From assembly GCF_017591425.1 (NCBI RefSeq), contig NW_024464918.1, positions 13,080,001 through 13,144,000 on the forward strand: a DNA stretch of 64,000 bases. The letters are read 5' to 3'. The DNA comes from Ochotona curzoniae. Its lineage: Eukaryota; Chordata; Mammalia; Lagomorpha; Ochotonidae. Position numbers and translations under genes: made by a program. Shown here in pieces: positions 20,870 through 32,000 of this stretch; the stretch's first letter is position 1; the number at the start of each line of letters is the position of its first letter. The notes beneath the pieces were generated by a model, which was given only the letters and a program-made list of their open reading frames with translations, searched no databases and had not been told where the DNA came from.

Positions 20870-22570
20870 AATACAAGAGACTCTTGGTTATAAACAATAG
20901 GAACTGAACCCACACTGGAGCAAGCAAGAGAAAGAGTTTTACTGAATTATGTAAATGACATTTCCAGGACTGGCTCTTGCCTCAAACACTGGTGGTTTCA
21001 GGGTAACCAGGATCTTGACTCTGGATTTAGCAATGCTCTCACCTGTTGGGTAGCTTCGTTTAGAGGCTCTGTGTAGAGGCAAAATGGTAGCAAGAACAGC
21101 TATTGTAGTTTAAGCTTAGTGGGACAGCATAAATGTCTCTTGCTTGGTTTAGAAAATAAAGTCCCACAATTAACTGAAATTGAGCCTGATTTGTTTGGTG
21201 TGGGTCACATGACTATCCTGAACCAAATGATAAGGCCAAGGAATAGATGTGCCTTATGCCTGGGAGCTAGGACACCAGTTTTATCTTGGAGTAAGAAACA
21301 GGGGGCCCCCATAAGGATCATCATGTGAAAACAAAGGGAGGTGAACTTCAAACATCCACCAGAAAGGCTAACCAGGGAAGAACACTTGAGAAAAAAAAAA
21401 AAAAAAACAAAACCAAAAATCCACAAAAATCTAAATCAGTCCCTCCTGCCAAAAACAGTCATGTGTTTAGACAGAATCGTGTTACTGCCTTTCTGTATCT
21501 TAGAGATAACATGCTCACATCTCACTGACACACGTGCACTTTGTATTACACATTTTCTAGCAAACTCAACAATCATTTTCAAGTGGCCAGCATAATGAAG
21601 GCTGTAACAAGTACTGTCATGATCTTTCCATCACTATGCTCCAAAGTACTCATTTGGCAATGAACCATGGATGAGTATAATACAGTGTATATTTTATCAG
21701 TATTGTTATTTTAACACTTATAATAAAATACCATTTAATAAGTGTGTAGATCCACCATCTAAATGGTGATTTCCTTAAATGAATCATCTGTATTTTGTGC
21801 ATCTTTGCCTAATATTGTGTGCCTAGTGAATATGTTGGCTTTTCTTTAAATGAAATACACCACCTAAATAATCTTTATCAGAGCTACAAATGAATGAAAA
21901 ATACCACTTAAAGGGAATATAAATACAACCAGGACTTTAAGCAAACACACTCATTTCCACACTCAAAACATAACTGTGGACACATTATTTGGTAATTATA
22001 GAATGGAATTGTAGCTATTCAAATACCTTTGATAAGATGGCAAGATTATGCTATGAGTATTACTCATTTTTCCAGACCAAGACAGCAGAATTAAATAGTC
22101 AGATCACTCTTTCCTATAAAAGTACATGTGGTTTTGGAATTTGTCTCCATTTAGGACTTGGAGAAAGCAATACAATGTTGGTCCAAGAACGAAGCCTAGT
22201 TGTCACTGCGCTGTCTTGGTGTATGCCTAGGTTGGCCGCTCTCTTTGACAAGATTCAGAGTTTCAGAAGACACCACGTGGACTTAGAAGGATGGAGAGGG
22301 GCATTTGCTCATCTAGAGTAGCCAGGTCAGCCCAACCACTTGGAGTGAATGAGGACAGAGCCACACCATCTTCACAGTTGACACTAAACTCTTTCTTTTG
22401 ATAATATCTACTTAAATTTACACATGATATTTTGATAGACATACACACAGTGAAATGATTACTACAGTCAAATAGTAATTTGACTCCCATCATTTTGTAT
22501 TTGTGTATGCTAAGAGCATTTAAAATCTACTCTTAGACAAATGAGATTACATTAAGCTAGAAACACTTCT
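20870..22570. other. unassigned DNA
   Basis: No repeat or exon recognised. An A-rich tract (about 21389-21440) is the only low-complexity feature. Open frames of 60-110 codons have no support. Confidence 0.4.
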
Positions 22571-22574
22571 GTAG

Positions 22575-22883
22575 GGGGTTGATGTAATGGAGTAGCCTGC
22601 TAATCTTGACTGCAGGGCTGGCCTCAGATATAGACAAAGCTTGGCTACTCTAGCTCTTTGCTAATAGCATGGTAAGGCAGTGGAGGATGGTCAGAGACCT
22701 TGGGACCCTGTAACCATGTGGGAAGACTGGAAGAAGTTTCTGGCTCCCAGCTTCAAACAAACCCAATTCTGGTCATTGTGGCCATTTGGGAATGAACTAA
22801 CAAATGGAAGATCTCTTGTCTATGTCTCTCCCTTTCTCTAATTTCCAGGTAAAAATAAGTAAATCTTAAAAAAAAAAAAAAAA
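22575..22883 (+). mobile_element. CSINE, diverged
   Basis: Diverged 5' end (TTGATGTAATGGAGTAGCC), CAGTGGAGGATGGTCAGAG, CCATGTGGGAAGACTGGAAG, GGCCATTTGGGAATGAACTA, and tail AAAAATAAGTAAATCTTAAA ending in a 15-A run. It sits at the left edge of an L1 segment. Confidence 0.8.
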
Positions 22884-22884
22884 G

Positions 22885-23890
22885 ACACACCTCCATAAAG
22901 CAAAGGGAAAATTGATAGAATGAAGAGACAGTCTACATGATGGAGAAAATATCTGCCTACCTGGTAAGTGGTTAATAATCAGAATACGTGGAGAACTCAA
23001 CTTGATAGCAAGAAAAAAAACACATTAAAAATAGTATTAGAGCCTGGCGTGATAGTCTAGCAGCTAAAGTCCTCGCCTTGAATGCGGTGGGATCCCATAC
23101 GGGAGCTGGTTCTAATCCTGGCAGCCCTGCTTCCCAACCAGGTCCCTGCTTGTGGATTGGGAAAGCAGTCAAGGATGGCCCAAAGCCTTGGGATCCTGCA
23201 CCCGCAGGAAAGACCCGGAAGAGGCTCCTGGCACCTGGCTTTGGATTGGCACAACTTTGCCCATTGTGGCCACTTGGGGAGTGAATCATGGATGAAAGAT
23301 CTTCCTCTCTGTCTCTCCTCCTCTCTGTATATCTGACTTTCCAATAAAAAAAATAAAAAATTAAAAATAAACTACATGTGGTATCATTTGAGTTAGAATA
23401 ACTGTAATCAAAACAATGACTCAGTTCTGGCAAGAACATAGAAAAAAGAGAATCTTTGCATATGATTAGTAAGACTGTAAACATAATCCTTGTAAAAAAA
23501 GTGGGGTTGCTTCTAAAAACTAAAAATATAATTATTATATGATCTAGTAATCATAATATGGAGCATGTATTCAAAGAAAATAAATTTGCAAGCCTATACT
23601 CCCATGTTTACTGCACAACAGATAAAAGATGAGATGAATATAAGCATCCATAAGTTGAATATGGTGGATAAACATAATAAAATATTATTCAGCTATAAGA
23701 ATAATGAAATCTTGTCAGTTGTGACAACTTGAAGGGACTAGAGGTCACTGTGTGACATAAAATAAGCCAGGGAATAATGAATTAAAAAAATGATCTCATG
23801 AAAGATGAGAGTAAATAGTGGTTACAAATGCTTGGGTATTGTAGGAAGGAGAAATGAGAAAAAGTTAATAAAAGGGAACTAAGTTATAGT
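22885..23890 (+). pseudogene. L1 ORF2 3' portion, split by a CSINE
   Basis: 22885-23040 (GAATGAAGAGACAGTCTACA, TGGAGAAAATATCTGCC, CAGAATACGTGGAGAACTCAA) and 23371-23890 (GGTATCATTTGAGTTAGAAT, TATTATTCAGCTATAAGAAT, GTCACTGTGTGACATAAAATA, ATGATCTCATGAAAGATGAG) are consecutive parts of the L1 ORF2 C-terminal region and 3' end. Old, with no usable frame. Confidence 0.75.
23041..23370 (+). mobile_element. CSINE inserted in L1
   Basis: AGCCTGGCGTGATAGTCTAG, AGTCCTCGCCTTGAATGCGG, GGTTCTAATCCTGGCAGC (B box), ATTGGGAAAGCAGTCAAGG and tail CCAATAAAAAAAATAAA. Subtype with CTAGCAGCTAAAG in the A-box region. ATTAAAAATA appears at both edges and may be the target-site duplication. Confidence 0.9.
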
Positions 23891-24129
23891 CAGGAGAAAA
23901 AAAACCCTCTGGTTTTCCATTTCCTATTCAGTAGGAAAAACATATTATCAGTGAATTTTCAGTATACAATATTACTAAGTATAATTTTTATGTTATGTTA
24001 ATTAGATCTCTAGAGTATTCATCCTTAATTGCAAATATGTACTTTGACTATCACCTAGTTGCATCAGATTCTTTTTAATGTATTACAGTTGAATAAGATA
24101 TTCATTTATGTAAGCCATGTTGCAGAAAA

Positions 24130-25215
24130 TCTATTCATTCATTGAAAAATATGAAATGGGAACTACTATTTACTGCATCATTCAGGGAAACTCATAGTGG
24201 AGAGAATCAGAGCAATTTTTATGAAGAGATGACATTTTAACTGGCATTTGTGTAGGATTCACTGGAACTTTTCTAGGAAAAATAGCATGTTCATAGGGAG
24301 GAGGGGTAAGATCAGAGTGAAGCGTATAGTAACTTATATGAAACATTTGTCATATTGGCAAAGAAAAATAGATGAGTAAGTTAAAAGACATACAGATTGT
24401 GATGAATTACAAATGAATCATCCATTGTGGCTATTGTGGCTATAATACAAAGTTCATGAACAAATGTGTCAAGAGGTAAATTCGAAAGAATACAGTAATA
24501 CCAGATTTTGAGGAGCTTTGAATATCACAGTATTTTTGTCCTATGTGTCTTTGCCCTATGAATCATAGGAGGCCACTAACATCACTAAGCAGGAGACAGG
24601 AATGGATGGGCATTTATGTCACCTTGGGTAGACTGTGGAATATGGCCAAGAGGAGTTGAAAGACTAAAGGGCAGAGAGATGAGTAGAGGGAAGCCACTAC
24701 ATCTGCTCAGATAAACAATGACAAGAACCTGGACTGGGACAGCAGCCATGGCAGAGAAAGGAGAGATCAAATTATAGATAAATACTAATTTCACGAAAGA
24801 CCAGGTAGGAGTCAATGACATCTTTGAGGTTTATGGGCTTGATGATTTTTTAATTGATATGGAGAATCTAGTAGGAAGAAATTATATTCTCAGGGAAAAA
24901 TTATTATGGTCTAAAGCATGTTGAGATTGAGATTATTTTGGGCAACCCACTTTGCCAAATGGAGATGTCTGTTGATTGCTAGATATATCAAGTAAATCTT
25001 CAAATGTCAAGATAAATTTGGCAATAGATGTTGGGGAGTCAGCATAAATAAGAGAAACTATGAGACAGTGGAATTGTTCTCATAGAATAAGAAGAGTGCT
25101 GGAAGCATAATCATGGGGACACCAACATTTATGGCCCACAGAAAGCAAAAGAACCCTCACAGAGATAGAGAAGAATGTTCACAGAGGTAAGAAGAAAACT
25201 ATAACCGTGTTCATT
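24130..25215 (-). repeat. L2 LINE, about 1.1 kb, reverse
   Basis: A long ordered series of reverse-L2 matches: GAAGAGATGACATTTTAACTGG, TGTCAAGAGGTAAATTCGA, GAATCATAGGAGGCCACTAAC, CAAATGGAGATGTCTGTTGA, GGGGAGTCAGCATAAATA, TAATCATGGGGACACCAACA, CACAGAGATAGAGAAGAATG. It reaches well upstream of the usual 3'-end fragments. No open frame survives. Confidence 0.6.
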
Positions 25216-25224
25216 ACCTCTCAC

Positions 25225-25600
25225 TAGTTCATACTGTGTAATAAGCAACTCTGAAGTCTCAATGATTCACAAAAAGAAGTATTTCTTTATTATAATATGT
25301 GGGCTTGGCCTCAGGTCGTGTATAACTCCTCTTTAGGGTACAGATGGGCTCAAGACAGAAATTAATAGAACAAGAGATATCGGGGTATGACTTTTAATAT
25401 CAGAGGCTGCGAGAATAAGAAGCCAAACCAAACCAAGTATTCATGTGTTCCCTCATGTTCCTGAGGCCAAAGCAAGCCAAACAGCCAAACCCAACAATAT
25501 ATAGTGCAGGAAGGTATACTCTAATATGGTGAGAACAAAGTGGCTATTTGCAAAGAATAATACAATTTACCACGTCATCTGAAGACTGTAAAACTCTGAG
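25225..25600 (-). repeat. MaLR-like LTR fragment (possible)
   Basis: CATACTGTGTAATAAGCAAC, AATGATTCACAAAAAGAAGT and TATAATATGTGGGCTTGGCC resemble reversed LTRs of the type reading gctgtgtaacaaatcaccc ... cttaaaacaacaa. Low similarity, and the family is uncertain. Confidence 0.35.
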
Positions 25601-26714
25601 CAAATTATTTCAGCTTTTCAGGTTATATTTTCCTAATGTGTTTCTACTAACAATTGTTGGGAGGAAGAATTGTGATCAATGTCCACATGAAATCTGGAAT
25701 TTCCATTACATAATGGCACTTTACTGAAAAAATACTCCTTGCATATCTGCAGGTTTTTTTTTTCTAAGATTTCCCCTGCAGTTGGGAAATATTAAATGGG
25801 GGACTTTCAGCAATAATTTCTAAGTTTTATACTTAGCACCATCTAAGTAGCAGGATGAAATTCAGCTGTCACAATCTGATTGAATTCTGTCTGGGACATG
25901 AATCATTTCCTTATCCAGTGCATCCAACCATTTACACTATTCACCCATTAGTCAGTACTATCTCCACTGTCAGATAAACTGTCAGCGCTTGTGTTCAAGT
26001 AGCCTGTATTTTACTTATGGGTGGTCTCAGAGAATAACACTGGGGATGATGCTGGCAAAGTGGATATGCCAGGAGGGTCAAAGTATCTTCAAATGTCATC
26101 TCAAATTATCACAAAGAAGAAAGTTGAGTACAATACAATGATATTGAGATATCACATTGCCTATAATAGTATAATAAATACTATATATTAAAAACTATAA
26201 TAAATAATATATTCCTCTAATTGTTCTATTTTATTGTGATTGTAGTTCTCTCTTCCTGTGCCTCCTTTCTATGTTAAACTTTATTATGGGCATGTTTAAG
26301 GAAAAGAGTATGTATATGATTTAGTACTATTTGTGGTTCAGGCCACAGGTGGTGGTTTGGCCTTGGCTCATCCCCTGTGTGGATAAACAGAGATTCTGGG
26401 GACAGTTGTGCCTTTGTGATGAAAATACAAAGCTCCATGAAGATAGAAAATCAAACTTTCTACTCCACATTTTCTTTCTGCTAGAAGTGTGGATGAACTA
26501 TAGAATGCTTTCTGATTCTAAAACTTTCTATTTGTAAAAAATCTGTACTCAAGAATCAAATAGTCCTTTACCCCCAAAGGATCCTCCACTCAACTGGTTC
26601 AATAATAATACTGAATCCTAACACTGAAGCCAGTATAATTCTACCTCATAGCCACTAAACACGCTATGCAAGATTCTATATAAAATACCTTACCACAGTG
26701 ATTAGGTGCTTAAA
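25601..26714. other. unassigned AT-rich DNA
   Basis: No element recognised. 26140-26215 is a run of TAATA/TATA words able to form weak hairpins. No exon seen. Confidence 0.4.
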
Positions 26715-26900
26715 GTCTAAGTCAAGCATCTTGGCTAGTTTCCTTTACTAGTTGTGTGAATTTGAGCTAGTAACAATTTCTTTGTGAGCTTCTGTTTCCT
26801 CATCTGTATAATGGGGTGTTAATGCTTCTTTTAAGGTTGTTGGAATTAAAAAACCCATAGCATATGACCTGCCTCATGGTGTGTTCTCAATCATGGTAGC
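26715..26900 (+). repeat. MIR SINE
   Basis: ACTAGTTGTGTGAATTTGAG, TTGTGAGCTTCTGTTTCCTC, ATCTGTATAATGGGGTG and AAGGTTGTTGGAATTAAAAA follow the MIR core and 3' part closely. The best-preserved MIR in the window. Confidence 0.8.
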
Positions 26901-26937
26901 ATGGTTACATCCCCATGAGGTGCAACTGTTATGGGTA

Positions 26938-26960
26938 ATAATAATAATAATAATAATAGT
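26938..26960. repeat. (TAA)n simple repeat
   Basis: About eight TAA units. Confidence 0.9.
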
Positions 26961-26964
26961 GCAG

Positions 26965-27758
26965 AAAAGTGAAGCTGTGAAATTATTCAATGTGTGAATC
27001 CAGACTCTCAACAAAATGGCAAATGATAGTATCCTGGCCTGGCTTCAGAGCTCTGTTTGGAAAGATGGCTGGAGTCTCATTGCCTCCCTTGTCCTGATAA
27101 TATGATGTTGCAATTTTACTTCAGCACAGGGAATCCAGCAGTGTTAGGCAAAGCACTTGGAAGAGGGAGCCAGGGCAGGAAGGCTGCACAACCCTTCAAC
27201 CTCTTCAGTGGAGGGCATAAACAAGTCCCCGCTCCCAAAGAGGCAGGGAGTCCAGTGAGCTGGCTAGCTGTGTCACACTCATCATGATGAGACAAAAAAT
27301 ACGTGGCGTTCCTCTGTCCTGAAGTTTAAGTGTAAACAAGGAGCAAGTAGTGTTCATGGTGATAACCAAATATTAGAAACGCATTGTTCCTTCCTCACTC
27401 CCAAGACACTTCTAGGATCTCCAGCTGTGCTAATAATGTGCCCTACTTCCAGGGCCTGGAGTATTGTGCCAAAAAGCAGCAATGGAATTAAGATCTCAGA
27501 CAAAGTCCTAATTCTCAAAAAGGGAAATAGAATTTACCTTAAGAAAGAATTGGTATGAAGATGATAGAGGAAACTTAGGGAAGGAACCTCTTGTTGAGTC
27601 TGACAAAACATGGTAGACACCAAAAATCAATAAAGGTGAGTCCCTAGCCCCTGCTGTCAGCACACCCTCAACACACAACCCTGAATAATGGATGTGCAGT
27701 ACACAAGCTTGTTTTCCCTATGGTATCCATGGCAGACATCATTAATTGATTGTAGTTC
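26965..27758. other. unassigned DNA
   Basis: No element or exon recognised. Confidence 0.4.
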
Positions 27759-27761
27759 TTT

Positions 27762-28140
27762 CCCTGTTTGGATTAATATCCTCTAACTGCTGTAACAACA
27801 ATTGACTCCAACTTACTGGCTTATAAAAATACAGTTTTGTTATCTTATGGATCTGGAAAGCTGAAGTTCAAAACAGGTCTCAGGAAGCTTTCTTTTGGGG
27901 ACCTCAAGGAGAAGTGTCAATGTCTCGGTCTTTCACAGTCATGCACATAGCTTCCTGTGTCTCAGGGCAAGCAAATTCTGCCACATGCTTTCTGCACTGT
28001 CACCTCTCTCTGAGCACAGCGAGGAAACATTTTAAGCAAGGATCCCATGTGTTGAGACGGGGCCCACAAATCATCCCATATTATCTCCCCATCTCCAAAT
28101 TCATAGTTGGAATAATATCTGCAAAGTCCTTTTAGTCAAG
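27762..28140 (-). mobile_element. MLT1-type MaLR LTR, reverse
   Basis: TAACTGCTGTAACAACAATTG, TTACTGGCTTATAAAAATAC, TATGGATCTGGAAAGCTGAAG and the far end ATAATATCTGCAAAGTCC are the reverse complement of an MLT1 LTR (…gatgtaatt…, ctccagaactgtgag, gttacagcagcc). Solitary and ancient. Confidence 0.7.
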
Positions 28141-28149
28141 GAAGGTAAT

Positions 28150-28525
28150 AATGGGCACATGATGTGAAGGTATTGTGGCTGGTTTGCATGTGTGCCACAA
28201 AAGTTCACATGTTGCTGACTCAATCTCCAAATGAATACTAGTTTTCTCCAGAGGTGGGATTTTTGGGAGGCCATGAGTGATAGATGATGTCATGAACTGT
28301 GGGGCTCATGATGACACTGGTGACTGAATAAGGAAGAGACCTGAGCTAACAGGCTTGCTCTATCTCACCAAGCGATGCTGTCTGCTGTGTAATGATGCAG
28401 CAAAAGGGCTCTCAGCCAATGGCAGGCCATTCTCTTGGACATCCTATGCTTTAAAGTCTGTAAATTGCAAGGTCCCAATTTTTCTGCTACAGCAACAGGA
28501 ACCAGACTGACTTTGGGATTAGAAT
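28150..28525 (+). mobile_element. MST/THE-like MaLR LTR
   Basis: TTGTGGCTGGTTTGCATGTG, GGTGGGATTTTTGGGAGGCC, GGGGCTCATGATGACACTGG and the end TGCTACAGCAACAGGAACCA follow the THE1/MST/MLT1 LTR layout in the plus orientation. Directly abuts the reverse MLT1 LTR on its left, so the two LTRs are tail to head in opposite orientations. Confidence 0.55.
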
Positions 28526-28613
28526 GTAGGTAACTTTGGGGGACATAGTCCTGCCTTCCTCTTTAATGCAATGGTCCAAGAAACCACTATCAGTGGATCA
28601 GAGTCTATTTGTA

Positions 28614-28752
28614 GGGCCAGTGTGCTGGCACAGCAAACTAATCCTAAGCATGTGAACCCCATATGAGCACAGGTTCAAGTTGTAGCTGCTCCACTTTTGA
28701 TCCAGCTCCCTAATAATGGCCAGAGAAAGTGATAGAGAATGACTCACTCCAA
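28614..28752 (+). mobile_element. CSINE, 5' half only
   Basis: AGGGCCAGTGTGCTGGCACAGC, GAACCCCATATGAGCACAGG, CTGCTCCACTTTTGATCCAG and AATGGCCAGAGAAAGTGAT. Ends where L1 sequence begins, so it is truncated at the 3' side. Confidence 0.65.
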
Positions 28753-28754
28753 CT

Positions 28755-30130
28755 CTGCTCTTTTAAAAGGTGTTTTGGCTCTTTTTGGTTTTCCATACCT
28801 ATTTTCAAATTAGGGTGACAATTTGTGTGGAAAATTCTGTTAGGATTTTTATTGAGATTTCATTAGAACTACAAATTTGAGGAAATAATTGACATTCTTA
28901 TGAGCATTGTATATTCATATGTAGGTCTTAATTTTATTCAATAGTGTTTTTTCAGTTTTCAGTGCACAGCTCTTATTTATATCTTTTGTTGAATACCCAT
29001 TTCATATTTTAATGCAGATATAAAATGTCTTATTAATTTTAGCTTATGGCTACTTATTACGGTTATATAAAACATAATATTTTATATTGATTTGGCTTCC
29101 TGAAAGATTGATAATCTTATTTACAGCTTGTAAGAATGTTTTTATAGGATGCATAGGATGTTCTATATGGATGAGCCTATCATCCATTTGTTCTCTATTT
29201 CTTCTTGTCTTAATGACTATAAATTCAGGACAATACTGAATATGAAGTGATAAGCATAAGATCATTTTTTATTCCTGCTTTTGTAGAAAAAGCAATATTT
29301 CACTCAGTTTTATTGTTAAGCATAATATAGGCATTTTGTAGATGCCTTTTTGCAAATTGAGGAAGTTCCTCTACTACTGGTTTTCTAAGCAATTCCCTTT
29401 TTCCTTTTAGAAATGGATACTGCATTTTGTTAAATGATTTTTTGCATTTTTTAAATGATTATATACATTTTGTATATAATTGCAGAAAATGAAACTTACT
29501 TGGTTGTGATATATTAATTTTTTAATATTCTTTCAGATTGGATTTCTGTTTCTATGATTATTTTCTCTTTTCTTATCTTGCTGCCATATCTGTAAAGTTA
29601 GGCTCAGAGCAGGAGTTTGTAGCTATTCATTCCCCGTTGGCTCTCTATGAAAAAAAGTTGTTTGATAGGATTCTTCAGGAATTCAATGTAGGCATAGAAA
29701 TTATTTTTCTTTTTTTTTTTCTGTGAGAAGGTCATTACAAATTCAGGCTATTTCTTCTTCAATTAATTTCTGACTGTTTTTCAAGGAATTTGCACAATGC
29801 ATTTAAACTGTCAGGCTTGTGTTTACAAAATAAATATGAATGCTCACAGAGTTGTTCATAACGTCCTTTTGGCATTATTTTAATATCTATAGAATCTGTA
29901 GCACTTTAATTTCTTAATTCCTGAAATTTGGTAACTTATGTCTTCTTTATTTTTTTCTCTATTCAGATGGGCTAGTAGTTTATCAATGTTACTGATCTCA
30001 AATAATTCAGCAATGAATTTCAATGATTTCTTTCTATTTTATTGACATGTTCATTGATTTTTATTATTTATTTTCTTCTGTTTAGTTCTTTTTTTTAGTT
30101 CTTTTGTTTTTCAGTTACCAGATCATCCTA
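28755..30130 (-). pseudogene. L1 ORF2 reverse-transcriptase region, old, reverse
   Basis: AT-rich, T-rich on this strand. Matches to reversed L1 ORF2 in order: GTTAGGATTTTTATTGAGAT, ATTCAATAGTGTTTTTTCAG, GATACTGCATTTTGTTAAATG, GATATATTAATTTTTTAATATTC, ATGGGCTAGTAGTTTATCAATG. No frame remains. Confidence 0.7.
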
Positions 30131-30134
30131 CTAG

Positions 30135-31085
30135 GAACCAAAAGTAAAGACAGGTGCTTTTGTTTCCTACAAACAGGAAGAAGGGAAAGCTGACTTCTAT
30201 TGATGCTCAGGGAACTTCAAGACAAGCAGGCTGTTTTATACATTCCCTGAATTTACACTACAGCCCCCAGTCAACCCAGTTTGAAATAGCCATCTCCTTT
30301 CTCATCTCTTGAAATTAACTCTTGGGAGGGGGGGGAAGCTGTAAAACCATGATCTCATTGCTATTAAATGTAGCTATTATCTTCGTTCCCTGAGACTGAT
30401 GCCAACCTGGTAGCCTGCTAGTCCAAATTCAGCAAAAGAAATTTTGAACATTTGTAGTTCCAATTATCCAAGTAATCCACCCTCTTTGTTACTCCTAATT
30501 CTACAATAATTTGAGCAGCCCTGGTTTCATGGATGAGACTGCATAATAGGTTCATTTGAATAGCAGTCTTCCAGGGGCATATTTCTTTTACATACAAAGT
30601 CAGTTTAACTTCCGCAATTATTTTCAGAAGCCAAAATTGTGACAGATTACTTCCTAATGCCATTTGGGCTGATATTTTGTGCTCCCTGGGTGAGGGGTCA
30701 TTCCAAGCATTGGTTCTTCACCACTTGAAATGCTAAGTGACCAACACCAAAGGAAGGAAAAGAACTCATGGGTATTCCCTCTCAGTGCACAAATCCCTCA
30801 CCTGTCACAGAAATGGATTGGCTCCTGCATGCTAATTATTACCCTAAAGAATTGTACAGGGTTAAAACTCACTGGTAAGAAAGAGAAGTCCTCAGAAATT
30901 AACCTACAGTATAGGGCATCTGGTTTTTTATTTTATTCTGAGAAATAAGGCAGAGAGTATAGAATGAGATAATTAATTGTGGATTTCAAACCTTAAATAA
31001 GCTGCTATTCAAAATGACATGAAATTGTCTCTGGTTTCACCTCAATAGAACACATTGAAAGAAAAATCATCTTTCCTTAAGAGAC
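30135..31085. other. unassigned DNA
   Basis: No element recognised; a G run of nine bases near 30328-30336. No exon seen. Confidence 0.4.
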
Positions 31086-31089
31086 TATG

Positions 31090-31340
31090 GTATTTTTTTT
31101 TTCCAAATTATTTATTTGCAAGAGAATCTGTTCATTCCTCGAATGCTCCCAGTAGCTGGGACTAGGCAAGGGCCCAAATCAAGAGCCATAAACACAGGTG
31201 GAAGGAAGCAAATTACTTGAGGTGTCACTGTCACCTTCCTGTCCCTGCCTTCACAAGAAGCTGGAGTCAGGATTCAGAGCCTAGAATCAAGCCTGGATGT
31301 GGGATGCAGGTTTCTCAATCACTACAGGCTAAACATCTTT
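31090..31340 (-). repeat. old CSINE-like element (possible)
   Basis: Starts TTTTTTTTTCCAAATTATTTATTTGC and ends TGGATGTGGGATGCAGGTTTC with a middle containing AGTAGCTGGGACTAGGC. Layout fits a highly diverged reversed CSINE of an older subfamily. Few diagnostic words survive. Confidence 0.45.
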
Positions 31341-31344
31341 GCAA

Positions 31345-31740
31345 GATGCTGCAAATTTTTGATAAGCTGATTGTCAGGAATGGCAAATTAATTGTGTTTC
31401 ACGTCAATATTGGACTTCTGGCATTAGATTCTTGGGGTTCTGTGTTTAGAATGATTCTCTGACCAAGCCTTCTCATCAGGAACAGTGATTGGCTAATGAT
31501 ATCTGCCATAAATATGGTAAGGAGATGTAAGAGCACATCCAGAATGCTAGACAAAATTCTGGGAACTGGGATATGGAAACAAGCAAAGATATATTCATCT
31601 GATGAGCTCACAAATCTTACATCATGGGAATGATTACAAAGATCATTTGTTATATCGCTCTCCTAAAGTTTTATGGTCTTTGTTCTTCCCAGCATTCTTA
31701 CTCTTAATGGATGATTGTTAATGGTCATGATGTCAAACTT
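31345..31740. other. unassigned DNA
   Basis: Nothing recognised. Confidence 0.35.
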
Positions 31741-31744
31741 TATT

Positions 31745-31822
31745 TTTGTTTAAGCAACAAACATTTATTTTCTTATAGCTTTGGAAGCTGGAAGTCCAAC
31801 TATCTCTGAAGTGGCCATAATA
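31745..31822 (-). repeat. MLT1-type LTR fragment (possible)
   Basis: AACAAACATTTATTTTCTTATAG, then TTTGGAAGCTGGAAGTCCAAC, resembles the reversed 3' part of an MLT1 LTR (tttattatctcacagttctggaggctagaagtcc type). Confidence 0.4.
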
Positions 31823-32000
31823 TCTTGCATTTCCACCAGTGAAGAATAAAAGCTCCCATTGTTTCATATCATACCAGCAATTGACATGATCAGTATTTTT
31901 AATTTCAAATATTCTAACAGATGTTTAATTGCATTGAATAACCATTTCAATTATCATTTATGAATGACAAATGGTATAAGCATCTGTTTCCATTTTAATT
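31823..32000 (-). repeat. L1 ORF2 3' fragment (reverse)
   Basis: TTGCATTTCCACCAGTGAAG, ACCAGCAATTGACATGATC, ATATTCTAACAGATG and AATGACAAATGGTATAAGC are diverged versions of the reversed L1 end (gcactcccaccaacagtg, ccagcatctgttatt, attctaactggggtg). Confidence 0.5.

Noticed and set aside
22972..23484. Longest open frame in the window (170 codons, minus strand)
   Set aside because: It runs antisense through L1 sequence and the CSINE inserted in it. The middle is simply translated SINE sequence, which recurs at many other CSINEs in the window.
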